DNA of 35,446 nt from JAZDMK01 sp043800975. GTDB lineage: Bacteria > Bacteroidota > Bacteroidia > Bacteroidales > JAHJDW01. The translations under genes were made by a program, and so were the position numbers. The stretch is from positions 1 through 35,446 of the forward strand of contig JAZDMK010000190.1 in NCBI GenBank assembly GCA_043800975.1, in the 5' to 3' direction. Position 1 is the first letter of the stretch, and each line of letters opens with the position of its first letter. The notes beneath the pieces were generated by a model, which was not told the origin of the DNA, searched no databases, and worked only from the letters and a program-made list of their open reading frames with translations. Positions 15,923-25,005 of the stretch are shown here, in pieces.

Positions 15923-17785
15923 CTACTTTTTCATTTTCCTGGGCGCAATCATATTCTCTGGTTTCAGCACATCATCCAGTGCTTCTTTCGATAAAAGATT
16001 TTTTTCAAGCACCAACGCATAAACACCTTTGCCGGTTTCCAGCGCTTCTTTTGCAAGGGCGGTGGAGGTTTCATAACCCAACACCGGATTTAATGCAGTA
16101 ACCAAACCGATGCTGTTATTCACAAAAGCACGGCATATTTCAGGATTGGCTTCAATTCCTTCAATGCATCGGTGCGTCAGTGTTTCCATTCCGTTCTTCA
16201 GCATTTCGATCGATTCGAAAATGCAATGAACAATGATGGGCTCCATCACGTTCAGCTCGAGCTGTCCCGCTTCAGCTGCCATGGTTACAGTTATATCATT
16301 TCCGATCACTTTGAATGCAATCTGATTGACAACTTCCGGAATCACAGGATTCACCTTGCCCGGCATGATGCTGCTGCCCGGCTGCATCGGAGGAAGTTTG
16401 ATCTCATATAAACCGGCACGAGGTCCGGAAGAAAGCAAACGCAAATCGTTACACATCTTGGAGAGCTTTACAGCAAGGCGTTTCAGCGCACTGGAATACA
16501 TCACAAAGGCACCGGTATCTTGTGTGGCTTCCACCAGATTGGGTGCCAGAGATACATCAAGACCGGTAATGATGCGCAGATGCTCAACCACTTTTGCACT
16601 ATAATCCGGATCAGCATTTAGCCCGGTACCAATGGCTGTTCCGCCCATATTCACACTCAGGAATAAATTTGCATTTTCAGTCAGCCGTTCGATTTCTTCT
16701 TCAAGCGTGGTAACATACGCATTGAAAGATTGTCCTAACGTCATAGGCACGGCATCCTGCAGCTGTGTGCGGCCCATTTTAATAATGTCTTTATATTCTA
16801 TTGCTTTGCTTCGAAGCGCGTCAATCAATACTTTCAGAACTTCAATCAGTTTTTGATTGCTGAAAATAATGGCCATGCGCACGGAAGAAGGATATGCATC
16901 ATTGGTGCTCTGGGCAAGGTTTACATGATTGTTCGGATGACAATATTTGTATTCGCCGCGTTCATGACCGAGTATTTCAATCGCACGGTTGGCAATCACT
17001 TCATTGGCGTTCATGTTAGTACTGGTACCGGCTCCGCCCTGAATCATATCGACTACAAAATGACTGTGAAATTTCCCATTGATAATTTCTTCGCAGGCAT
17101 GTTCGATGGCTTTCGTGATGTCATCCGGAAGATAGCCCAGATCATGGTTCGCACGTGCAGAGGCCATTTTGATCATGGCAAGTCCGTTGATCAATGTTGG
17201 AAAGAAACTAAGCGTAACACCAGAGATATTAAAATTTTCAACTGCGCGCAATGTCTGAACACCATAATACGCTTCATGCGGAACTTCACGATAGCCTAAG
17301 AGATCGTGCTCAGTGCGCGTACGACCCGACAAATATTGAGAGCTTGCACTTACTGTGCGCATGTTGCTCTGGCGCATCCGGCGCGAGATAATGCGGGCTA
17401 CATGGGAAAGAACAATAACGGCAATGTTTCCGTGCTTCGCAAAAAAATCTTTTTGAATAATGAGCACCTGGGATGCAGACGTTGTACGTGCGGAAGTGGA
17501 ATGCGGATAATCATCCATCAGTGAACCTTCACCTAAAAAATCAAATTTGTGGAATAGAGCAAGTCTGTTTTCTCCACCATGTATATTTTTTTTGAAAAGC
17601 TCAACTTCTCCATCGAGAATTAAATAAATATACTGGCGTTCTTCACCTTCCGAAAACAGCATTTCTTCTTGCTTTAGACTTTTTTCCTGAGCGTTGGAAA
17701 TTACAATTTCGATTTCGGAATCGTTGAGTCCGTCAAACAATTCAATGCGTTTCAGAAAATCCTGAATGGTGGTTGTTGTGTTCAT
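15923..17785 (-). CDS. aspA: cNMP-binding domain fused to aspartate ammonia-lyase
   Basis: A 620-residue cytoplasmic fusion. Residues 1 to about 140 form a Crp/cNMP-binding-type domain (LILDGEVELFKK, then FLGEGSLMDDYPHSTSA as the phosphate-binding cassette). From about 155 to the end is a full aspartase (L-aspartate to fumarate + NH3): EHDLLGYREVPHEAYYGVQT, GGAGTSTNMN, QSTNDAYP, MGRTQLQDAVPMTLGQ and the signature GSSIMPGKVNP are intact. In the cassette the Gly-Glu is kept, but the Arg that contacts the cyclic phosphate in CAP appears to be His95. The ligand may therefore differ or be absent. The domain could gate lyase activity. No frameshift or start separates the two parts. Confidence 0.9.
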   Translation of the reverse strand: MNTTTTIQDFLKRIELFDGLNDSEIEIVISNAQEKSLKQEEMLFSEGEERQYIYLILDGEVELFKKNIHGGENRLALFHKFDFLGEGSLMDDYPHSTSARTTSASQVLIIQKDFFAKHGNIAVIVLSHVARIISRRMRQSNMRTVSASSQYLSGRTRTEHDLLGYREVPHEAYYGVQTLRAVENFNISGVTLSFFPTLINGLAMIKMASARANHDLGYLPDDITKAIEHACEEIINGKFHSHFVVDMIQGGAGTSTNMNANEVIANRAIEILGHERGEYKYCHPNNHVNLAQSTNDAYPSSVRMAIIFSNQKLIEVLKVLIDALRSKAIEYKDIIKMGRTQLQDAVPMTLGQSFNAYVTTLEEEIERLTENANLFLSVNMGGTAIGTGLNADPDYSAKVVEHLRIITGLDVSLAPNLVEATQDTGAFVMYSSALKRLAVKLSKMCNDLRLLSSGPRAGLYEIKLPPMQPGSSIMPGKVNPVIPEVVNQIAFKVIGNDITVTMAAEAGQLELNVMEPIIVHCIFESIEMLKNGMETLTHRCIEGIEANPEICRAFVNNSIGLVTALNPVLGYETSTALAKEALETGKGVYALVLEKNLLSKEALDDVLKPENMIAPRKMKK

Positions 17786-17914
17786 TGGTTTTTAGTTTTA
17801 GAAAAGTGGAAGCAAGGTATAAAAAACGATCTTTCAGTTTTAAAAAAAGAAAGAATTTTCTTTACAATTGCTATTTTTTAGAAAGTAAAATCTGCAATTA
17901 ATAATCCGCTTTGT

Positions 17915-18526
17915 TTACCAGGCTTTCCAGATAAGAATGATACCAAAAATAAACATGAGTATCCCGGCGATTTTACGAATCCAGAAGAAATTCTTTTCAG
18001 TAAGGAAACGGGTAAGTTTGTTTGCCACAAAAGATTTCAGAATATCTGTTGAGAAAATGGTAGTGCCCACAGACAGAAAAAAGATAATCACGCTTTGCTG
18101 CGAATCGCCATATTTTGCGGATACCAAACCCACAGCGCCCAGCCAGAAAAGAAACACAAAAGGTGTAGCGATATTGAGTAAAAATCCTTTCAAAACGTAA
18201 AGTGTAAGCTTGGGAGCGTATGCAGCATCAATATCTATCTTGACTTTTTCTTTATGAAAGTATTCATATGTCCCGAATATCATCAAAACGATTCCGCCTC
18301 CTATTCCAATCCAGAATTGATATTCTTCGTTGGCGGTTATTTGCGAAAAGCCAAGATAAGTAAGCGTTACACAAAACATATCGCTAATGATAACACCTAA
18401 CGCAAAAAATACACCTGATTTAAAACCCCTTTTAATGCTGGTATGCAACAAAGCAATAAATACCGGCCCTATAAAAAAACACAGTCCAAGTCCAAGTACA
18501 ACTCCTTCGATAATGGTCTTCAGCAT
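17915..18526 (-). CDS. LysE-family exporter
   Basis: A 203-residue inner-membrane protein with about six hydrophobic segments. The N-terminal half has the family pattern: a first helix, the GPVFIALLHTSIKRGFKSG loop, and the following GVIISDMFCVTLTYLG helix. LysE/RhtB proteins export amino acids and derivatives. The gene overlaps the GH3-family gene by 7 bp (18520-18526), so the pair is translationally coupled. A substrate that is an amino acid or an amino-acid conjugate made by that enzyme is plausible but inferred. The length is normal. Confidence 0.85.
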   Translation of the reverse strand: MLKTIIEGVVLGLGLCFFIGPVFIALLHTSIKRGFKSGVFFALGVIISDMFCVTLTYLGFSQITANEEYQFWIGIGGGIVLMIFGTYEYFHKEKVKIDIDAAYAPKLTLYVLKGFLLNIATPFVFLFWLGAVGLVSAKYGDSQQSVIIFFLSVGTTIFSTDILKSFVANKLTRFLTEKNFFWIRKIAGILMFIFGIILIWKAW

Positions 18527-20070
18527 TCCTTCTTCACTTTTTTATATTCAGAAATAAAACTTTCCCACTCATCAAGCAGCGCACCTTTTATTACACGTGG
18601 GAATTTATTTTGAGCTCCGATTTTTCCGCGTTTTTCCATGAATCTATAAAAGGCTTCATTGGGTAAAACTTCAACTAAAACATTACGGATGGCTGCAATT
18701 CGCTCCACCCTGTAATCGTCGTTCAGAAGTTTTAAATTCTCATCAATTCTTTCTTTCAGCATGCATGGGTCAATGGGATCGTCGGTTCCAATAAACCATC
18801 TGTGTGCAAACATACTTTCATATTTTATCCCGGCTACGGTAAATTCCCGCACATGAATTCCCAATTGCTCCTCCGTCATGTGAATGGCGCGGTTCATGTT
18901 TTCCTGCGAAAGGTGTTCGCCGCATAAACTAAGGAAATGCTTGGTACGTCCGGTGATTACGATTTCACTTTTTTCTTTTGACGTGAACTTTATAGTATCT
19001 CCAATCAGATATCGCCACGCACCAGCGCAGGAAGAGAGAAGTAGTGCGTATTCTTTATCTTCTTCAATCTGATCAATGGTAAGGGTTTGTGGTTTTTCAA
19101 CAATGTTATTATCACTATCGAAGTTTTCTTCATTGAAAGGAACAAATTCATAAAAAATCCCATTGTTCAGCACCAGTTCCATAGAAGATGTACTTGGTCT
19201 GCTCTGGTAAGCGATAAAACCTTCTGAAGCCAGATAGGTTTCCATATAAGCCAGTGGTTTTCCCAGCAGTTTCTCAAATCCTTTTGCATAAGGAGCAAAC
19301 GAAACTCCGCCGTGCACGTAGATTGAAAAGTTGGGCCAGATTTCATGAATGTTTTTGACGTTGTATTCTTTAATAATTCGTTCAAGTAAAATCTGAATCC
19401 AGGCCGGAACACCGCAAATAACGCCTATATCCCATTCTCTGGCTTTCCGGACGATCTCATCCAGCTTCGTTGCCCATTCACGCTCGCGTGAAATGCGACG
19501 TCCGGGTTTATAAAAATGCTGAAACCAGAAAGGGATACTTCCTGCTGTAATTCCGGATAAGTCACCTTCGTAATAAGTGCCATTATAATTTAAATGCGTG
19601 CTGCCACCCAGCATCAGGATTCCTTTCTGATAAAATTCAGGTGGAAAATCATACAAAGCGAGTGAAAGAATTTGGCGGACACTGGTTCTCTGAATCGCCT
19701 TCAGCATATCGGGAGTAACAGGAATATATTTGCTGGAAGCCTCTGAAGTGCCTGAGCTAAGAGCAAAATATTTCACCTGCCCCGGCCAGCAAACAAAGGT
19801 TTCTCCATTCAAAGTACGGTACCACCATTTCTGAAAAATGGAGTTGTAGTCGTGCGTGGGAACTTTGTTGCGAAATGCACTGATAATATCTTTCTGCCGG
19901 AGTATATCACCAAAACCATAATGATCACCGAATGATGTCAGACTGGCTTTGCGGATTAGTTTCTTTAACGCCTGCTCCTGAACCTTAATTGGCCTTACCT
20001 TCTTCTTCCTCCTGGGCATTTTTGACCGGAGTTCAATCGCACTTTTAATAATTGAGCCTAATATTGGCAT
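18520..20070 (-). CDS. GH3-family acyl-adenylating amino-acid ligase
   Basis: A 516-residue soluble protein of the GH3 family (acyl acid + amino acid + ATP to acyl-amide conjugate, by an acyl-adenylate). Motifs: ATP loop ALSSGTSEASSKY (about 105-115), METYLASEGF with SEG at 282-284, and WRYLIGDTIKF (Gly-Asp at 357-358) followed by GRTKHFLS. The acyl and amino-acid substrates cannot be read. ATG 20070 is chosen over the TTG at 20097, because that TTG lies inside the -7 box (20095-20102). The overlapping LysE-type gene downstream suggests that the product, or the amino acid, is exported. Confidence 0.88.
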   Translation of the reverse strand: MPILGSIIKSAIELRSKMPRRKKKVRPIKVQEQALKKLIRKASLTSFGDHYGFGDILRQKDIISAFRNKVPTHDYNSIFQKWWYRTLNGETFVCWPGQVKYFALSSGTSEASSKYIPVTPDMLKAIQRTSVRQILSLALYDFPPEFYQKGILMLGGSTHLNYNGTYYEGDLSGITAGSIPFWFQHFYKPGRRISREREWATKLDEIVRKAREWDIGVICGVPAWIQILLERIIKEYNVKNIHEIWPNFSIYVHGGVSFAPYAKGFEKLLGKPLAYMETYLASEGFIAYQSRPSTSSMELVLNNGIFYEFVPFNEENFDSDNNIVEKPQTLTIDQIEEDKEYALLLSSCAGAWRYLIGDTIKFTSKEKSEIVITGRTKHFLSLCGEHLSQENMNRAIHMTEEQLGIHVREFTVAGIKYESMFAHRWFIGTDDPIDPCMLKERIDENLKLLNDDYRVERIAAIRNVLVEVLPNEAFYRFMEKRGKIGAQNKFPRVIKGALLDEWESFISEYKKVKKEC

Positions 20071-20094
20071 GTGGTTACATTTTTCAATGAAGGG

Positions 20095-20102
20095 CAAAAG
20101 TA
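20095..20102 (-). promoter_or_regulatory. -7 box of the GH3-LysE operon
   Basis: Minus-strand TACTTTTG matches the -7 consensus and ends 25 bp before the ATG at 20070. The -33 element is not clear. It shares the 184-bp gap with the divergent response-regulator gene, where I see nothing else. Confidence 0.45.
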
Positions 20103-20254
20103 AGAAAAACTATTGAAAACTTTCGCTTGTGCTTGAAATACAAGGAAGAACTAAAAAAATCGGATCAAAACCTTTTATTAACAATAATTTAATCTCATTT
20201 TCCCAATGTTATTAACATTAAATTTTCTATTTTCGTAATCTATAAGATTATCGT

Positions 20255-20923
20255 ATGGAAAAAATCCTGATTGTTGACGACGAGCCTGATATACTGGAGT
20301 TTTTGCAATACAACCTCCAGAAAGAAGGTTATGAGACCAGCATTGCTTCGAACGGAAAAGAAGCTTTGGATAAAGCCGCCCAGTTTAAACCCCAGATGAT
20401 CATTCTGGATGTCATGATGCCCGAAATGGACGGTGTTGAGGCATGTAAAGAGCTGCGTAAGAATCCGTTGTTTAATGAAACGGTCATTTTATTTTTGACA
20501 GCCAGAGGTGAGGATTATTCTCAAATTGCTGCTTTTGACGCTGGCGCAGATGATTACATTACCAAACCCATTCGTTTGCGTGTGCTGATCAGTAAAATTA
20601 AAGCGATCCTCCGCCGGATAAGATCGGAAGAAGATGCTGTGCCACTGGAAGTGGGTGACCTGATTATTGATCGTGAAAAGTATCTTGTATTTCGCGAAGG
20701 GGTTGAAATCATAATGCCCAAAAAAGAATTTGAACTATTGATTTTGCTTGCATCAAGACCCAATAAGGTTTTTACACGCGAAGAAATCCTCTCAACCGTT
20801 TGGGGAAACAGCGTTGTGGTTGGCGACAGAACGATTGATGTTCATATACGAAAGCTACGGGAAAAAATTGGTGAGGAAAGTATTCGCACTATTAAAGGCG
20901 TTGGATATAAGTTTGAAGATTAA
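20255..20923 (+). CDS. OmpR/PhoB-family response regulator
   Basis: A 222-residue two-domain regulator. The receiver domain (1 to about 118) has the acidic pair in VDDEPD, the phosphoacceptor Asp52 in ILDVMMPEMDG, and Lys104 in YITKP. The winged-helix DNA-binding domain (about 128-222) has MPKKEFELL, a recognition helix in RTIDVHIRKLREKI, and the final RTIKGVGYKF. It is typical of PhoB-like regulators, and all key residues are present. The sensor kinase gene follows 34 bp later on the same strand. Targets cannot be told from the window. Confidence 0.93.
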   Translation: MEKILIVDDEPDILEFLQYNLQKEGYETSIASNGKEALDKAAQFKPQMIILDVMMPEMDGVEACKELRKNPLFNETVILFLTARGEDYSQIAAFDAGADDYITKPIRLRVLISKIKAILRRIRSEEDAVPLEVGDLIIDREKYLVFREGVEIIMPKKEFELLILLASRPNKVFTREEILSTVWGNSVVVGDRTIDVHIRKLREKIGEESIRTIKGVGYKFED

Positions 20924-20957
20924 ACAGTTGTTTTGTATACTGGATTGAAGACCCGCA

Positions 20958-22010
20958 ATGAGCTCCAATACACTTAAATTATCATTTCGTACATCACTGA
21001 TCGTTACGCTGACAACGTCATTTTTGTTTTTGCTAACCGACATTGCATTAAGCGGAACCATTCACATTCTGATTTTTTTTCTCTTTTTATGCGCTCAGTT
21101 TATTATTTCATTTCTGGTATTCCGCTATACACTTGATAAATTTATTTACCAGAGAATCCGGTTAATTTATAAGACCATTCATAGCAGTAAAATCAACCGC
21201 AATCAGAAAGAACAGCTGATGCGGAAAATAGAAACCAGTGAAGATCTGATCGGAGATGTAAATACCGAAGTGCTTAGCTGGGCAGAAACCAGAAAGGAAG
21301 AGGCCGAACAATTCACTAAACTGGAACAATACAGAAAAGAATTTTTGGGTAATGTGCTGCATGAACTGAAAACACCGGTTTTTACAATACAGGGTTATGT
21401 TCACACCTTGCTTGATGGCGCTATGGACGATCCTGAAGTGAGCCGCAAATACCTTCAGCGTACAGATACAAATATTGACAGACTGAATACAATTATCACC
21501 GATCTGGATGTAATAGCGGGTCTCGAAACCGGCGAGATGATCCTTGATTATAAAAATTTTAATCTCTCAACCTTATGCCGGGAAGTTTTTGAAGCGTTGG
21601 AAATAAAATCGCAGAAAAAAAATGTCAAATTATTTCTGTCTGAATCATCCGAAAGGCACATTTCGGTGGTTGGCGACCGGGAAAGAATTCGCCAGGTATT
21701 AACGAACCTGCTTGTGAATTCAATTCATTATGGAATCGAAAGTGGAAGAACCAAAGTCAGTATCTTTGATATGGATGAAAACGTTTTGGTTGAAGTTAGT
21801 GATAATGGAATTGGAATTGATGAAGAGCACCTTCCGCGCATTTTTGAACGGTTCTATCGTGTTGACAAAAGCCGTTCGCGTGATCAGGGAGGAACGGGCC
21901 TTGGGCTCGCGATCGTCAAGCATATAGTGGAAGCCCACAAACAGTCGGTTCATGTCAGAAGCACACCCGGCAAAGGAACCACATTCAGCTTTACACTGAA
22001 AAAGGCTTAA
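20958..22010 (+). CDS. PhoR-like sensor histidine kinase
   Basis: A 350-residue membrane kinase. Two transmembrane segments lie close together (about 12-29 and 33-56) with almost no periplasmic loop, so it senses in the membrane or inside the cell. A linker helix (57-125) leads to the HisKA domain with His135 in NVLHELKTP, then the HATPase domain with N-box LTNLLVNSIHYG, G1 VSDNGIGI, F-box IFERFYRVD and G2 GGTGLGLAIV. All catalytic boxes are intact. There is no PAS domain. It is the cognate partner of the preceding regulator. Confidence 0.93.
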   Translation: MSSNTLKLSFRTSLIVTLTTSFLFLLTDIALSGTIHILIFFLFLCAQFIISFLVFRYTLDKFIYQRIRLIYKTIHSSKINRNQKEQLMRKIETSEDLIGDVNTEVLSWAETRKEEAEQFTKLEQYRKEFLGNVLHELKTPVFTIQGYVHTLLDGAMDDPEVSRKYLQRTDTNIDRLNTIITDLDVIAGLETGEMILDYKNFNLSTLCREVFEALEIKSQKKNVKLFLSESSERHISVVGDRERIRQVLTNLLVNSIHYGIESGRTKVSIFDMDENVLVEVSDNGIGIDEEHLPRIFERFYRVDKSRSRDQGGTGLGLAIVKHIVEAHKQSVHVRSTPGKGTTFSFTLKKA

Positions 22011-22025
22011 TGTTAATAATTTCTT

Positions 22026-22056
22026 TTTGCGCGCTTTTCATCAATCATTATCTTTG
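22026..22056 (+). promoter_or_regulatory. Consensus Bacteroidota promoter
   Basis: TTTG (22026-22029) and TATCTTTG (22049-22056) are exactly 19 bp apart, an ideal -33/-7 pair. Transcription would begin near 22062 and give a 15-base leader for the 22077 gene, so this gene has its own promoter apart from the kinase operon. Confidence 0.75.
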
Positions 22057-22076
22057 TCATTCAATTTTTAAATGAA

Positions 22077-22874
22077 ATGAAAAATATCTTCTTTACAATT
22101 TTTACTTTGATTTTTTCTCAGGGTTTTGCTTCCGCTCCTGCTGAATTCGTGTTGGATGGAAACTATTACGGTGATAATCTCTATATCAAAAATAATTATT
22201 CTGAATCGGCTAAAACTTACGCTATAGTTGAAGTTTTAGTTAATGGAAAAAAAATTACAAACAACACCAATGCCCATGCATTTGAAGTAGCATTTGCTGA
22301 TATGGGCATTCAGGTTGGTGATCCCGTTTCTGTGAAAATTAAATACAACGGTGAAAAAAAACCATACGTCATTAATCCGGAAGTGCTCAAACCCAAAGGC
22401 GGATGCACATTCTCCGCACAGCCCAAAATTGATAAAAACAGAGCACTGATTTGGTCAACCAAAAACGAAAATTATGCACTTCCATTCATCATTGAACAAA
22501 ATAAATGGAACAAGTGGGTAACGGTAGGCGAAGTGATGGGAACCGGAAAGTCTGGCGAAAACAAGTATTCCTATCAGCCGGTTTATACATCAGGAATGAA
22601 TATTTATCGTGTCCGTCAGTCTTCACCTCGTGGAGATGAATATCTTTCTGCGGAGGCGAAATTCAAATCCGTAATTCCTGAAATAACGGCTGCTGTTGAT
22701 AAAAGTGGCAACACAATTAATCTATCTGCTGAAACAAATTTCGAATTATTTAACCAGGCCGGAGAAATGATTTCTTCGGGAAAAGCCCTGAATGTAGATA
22801 TTTCCAAACTTGAAAAAAATAAAATTTATTGGTTAAGTTACGACAACAAAACTATTCAGTTTGTGAAAAAATAA
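22077..22874 (+). CDS. Exported beta-rich protein, T9SS-like end
   Basis: A 265-residue protein with a signal peptide (1-19, ending GFAS) and a repeated beta-sandwich layout. The first part is about 20-110, ending with Gly-Gly-Cys. A second fibronectin-like part (about 111-200) ends in YRVRQSSPRGDEYLSAEA. The last 60 residues (FELFNQAGEMISSGK to the end) look like a T9SS type A sorting domain without the YPNP motif. The family was not recognised. It is probably secreted or on the surface. Confidence 0.65.
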   Translation: MKNIFFTIFTLIFSQGFASAPAEFVLDGNYYGDNLYIKNNYSESAKTYAIVEVLVNGKKITNNTNAHAFEVAFADMGIQVGDPVSVKIKYNGEKKPYVINPEVLKPKGGCTFSAQPKIDKNRALIWSTKNENYALPFIIEQNKWNKWVTVGEVMGTGKSGENKYSYQPVYTSGMNIYRVRQSSPRGDEYLSAEAKFKSVIPEITAAVDKSGNTINLSAETNFELFNQAGEMISSGKALNVDISKLEKNKIYWLSYDNKTIQFVKK

Positions 22875-23001
22875 TTATTGATTTTTCGTTAAGGTAAATT
22901 TTTGAAGTGTGGAATAAGCAGGTCCGCTCTGGGAAAGCTTGCTTTCAATAAATTCAATAGGACAAACATTTAATATCGAATATCGATAAACAGGTGCTTC
23001 G

Positions 23002-24903
23002 TCAATAGGCTCTTACGTCGCGACCTTCAATATAATTAATGTAAGAGCGGTTTGCCACGCGGTTTCCGCCGGGCGTAGGATAATTACCAGTAAAGTACCA
23101 GTCGCCTGAATTGTCGGGACAAGCCTTGTGCAATGCATCGATCGACTGATAAATAATTTCTACATCTGCTTTCATTCCTTCAGGCTTCAGCAATGAAATA
23201 ATTTTCTGATTGATCTGTTCATCCGTGAATGGTTTATAGATGAACTTCACAACGTTTTCAAAATTTTCTTTTAAAATGCTTTCCTGTGCTTTGGCATCTT
23301 TGTAAATATCGTATATCAAAGATTCCATCTGGTTTTCCTTCAGCAATTCAACCGCTGCCTGAAACGCAATGAAGTCGCCCAGCTTCGCCATATCAATACC
23401 ATAACAGTCGGGATAGCGTATCTGTGGAGCGGAAGAGACGATCACAATTTTTTTCGGATTTAATCGATCGAGCATGCGCAGAATACTTTGCTTCAAAGTG
23501 GTTCCTCGCACAATGGAATCATCCAGCACAACCAGGTTGTCCTTTCCCGCATGCACTGCGCCATAGGTGATGTCGTACACATGAGCTACCAAATCGTCGC
23601 GTTGTGTATCCTGTGTAATAAAGGTACGCAGCTTCACATCTTTCACTGCAATTTTTTCAATGCGGGGCTGAATCTCAAGAATACTGTCCAGTTCCGCTTC
23701 TTTCATTTTTGAACCCAGTTCAAGAATGCGTTTCTTTTTGATTGTATTGCAGTATGATTTTAATTCAGCGACAAGACCGTAATAAGCTACTTCGGCTGTA
23801 TTGGGAATGAAAGAAAAAACAGAGTTTTCCAGATCATAATCGATTGCTTTTAAAACTTCGGGACACAGTAAGCGGCCCAGTTTTTTTCTTTCCTGGTAAA
23901 TCTCAGCGTCTGTTCCTCTGGAAAAATAAATTCGTTCAAAGGAGCAGGCCATGCGCTCTGTAGGCTCTTTGCATTCTTCCTCTGTGATTTTACCGTTGCG
24001 TTTGATGATCAGTGCATGGCCGGGTTTGATTTCATGAACCTCTTCAAAGGGAATATTAAATGCAGTCTGAATGGCCGGTCGTTCGGAGGTTACAACCGCT
24101 ACTTCGTCATCATGATAATAATAAGCCGGACGAATTCCGGACGGATCGCGTAAAACAAATGCATCGCCATGTCCCATCATTCCTGCGATAGCATAGCCAC
24201 CATCCCAGCGCTTGCACGATTCTCTTAATACGTTGGCGACGTTTAAATTTTCAGCAACAAGCTGTGTAATCTCAATGTTACTTAGCCCTTGATCTTTATA
24301 GGTGCGAAAAGTTTTTTCAACTTCTTTGTCTAAAAAACTACCGATTTTTTCAAGAATGGTTACAGTATCAGATTTTTCATAGGGATGCTGACCTTTCTGA
24401 ACAAGGATTTCAAAAAGCTCATCGACATTGGTCAGGTTGAAGTTTCCGGCTACAACCAGATTACGGGTCATCCAGTTATTCTGACGAATCAGCGGATGAC
24501 AAAATTCAATATTGTTTTTTCCAAAGGTGCCGTAACGAAGGTGCCCGAGATACAGGTCAGAAGCGAAAGGAATGTTTTTATGAAGCCACTCCGCATCGGA
24601 AAGCATAGCGGGATTCTCTTTTTCCGTCTGATAAAATTTTTCAAATACACGGTCGAAAATATCCTGAATAGGTTGGTTGGAATTGGATCTGTGACGGAAG
24701 ATATATTTCTCACCCGCACTGACGCCCGATTTCACGCATGCGAGCCCGGCCCCGTCCTGCCCGCGGTTTTGCTGCTTCTGCATCAGCAGAAACATTTTGT
24801 TCAGCCCCCACGTGGGGCTGCCATACTTGCGGATGTAATAATCGAGAGGTTTCAGCAGGCGCACCAGCGCAATGCCGCACTCGTGTTTAATAGGATCACT
24901 CAT
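23002..24903 (-). CDS. purF: Long-form amidophosphoribosyltransferase (PurF)
   Basis: A 633-residue protein, first enzyme of purine synthesis (PRPP + glutamine to phosphoribosylamine). The N-terminal nucleophile domain has Cys9 in HECGIALVRLL after an 8-residue propeptide, NRGQDGAGLA and GHLRYGT; the C-terminal domain has the PRPP loop VVLDDSIVRGTT (458-469). It is about 140 residues longer than ordinary PurF, with an insertion between the NTAEVAYYG region (368-376) and RTFITQDTQ (426-434), and a C-terminal extension. This long form is known in Bacteroidota, so it may be a second copy besides a standard one. It has its own promoter at 24927. Confidence 0.85.
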   Translation of the reverse strand: MSDPIKHECGIALVRLLKPLDYYIRKYGSPTWGLNKMFLLMQKQQNRGQDGAGLACVKSGVSAGEKYIFRHRSNSNQPIQDIFDRVFEKFYQTEKENPAMLSDAEWLHKNIPFASDLYLGHLRYGTFGKNNIEFCHPLIRQNNWMTRNLVVAGNFNLTNVDELFEILVQKGQHPYEKSDTVTILEKIGSFLDKEVEKTFRTYKDQGLSNIEITQLVAENLNVANVLRESCKRWDGGYAIAGMMGHGDAFVLRDPSGIRPAYYYHDDEVAVVTSERPAIQTAFNIPFEEVHEIKPGHALIIKRNGKITEEECKEPTERMACSFERIYFSRGTDAEIYQERKKLGRLLCPEVLKAIDYDLENSVFSFIPNTAEVAYYGLVAELKSYCNTIKKKRILELGSKMKEAELDSILEIQPRIEKIAVKDVKLRTFITQDTQRDDLVAHVYDITYGAVHAGKDNLVVLDDSIVRGTTLKQSILRMLDRLNPKKIVIVSSAPQIRYPDCYGIDMAKLGDFIAFQAAVELLKENQMESLIYDIYKDAKAQESILKENFENVVKFIYKPFTDEQINQKIISLLKPEGMKADVEIIYQSIDALHKACPDNSGDWYFTGNYPTPGGNRVANRSYINYIEGRDVRAY

Positions 24904-24926
24904 GAAAAAAAGAATCGTTTAAGCTG

Positions 24927-24955
24927 CAAAGTTAGTAAAATAAACTTCCTGACAA
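24927..24955 (-). promoter_or_regulatory. Promoter of the purF gene
   Basis: On the minus strand TTG (24955-24953) and TAACTTTG (24934-24927) are 18 bp apart, matching the consensus. The leader before ATG 24903 would be about 17 bases. Confidence 0.65.
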
Positions 24956-25005
24956 GGCTGAAAAGCGCCCTGTCGATAGTTTGTTGATTACTTTTTAAAC
25001 CCTTG

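Noticed and set aside
16853..17299. Open frame of 148 codons on the plus strand
   Set aside because: It is antisense to the aspartase domain, whose conserved motifs fix the true frame.
20071..20097. TTG start of the GH3 gene at 20097
   Set aside because: The codon lies inside the -7 promoter box, so it would not be in the mRNA; ATG 20070 is used.
24385..24987. Open frame of 200 codons on the plus strand
   Set aside because: It is antisense to purF and its promoter; composition and lack of motifs mark it as a shadow.
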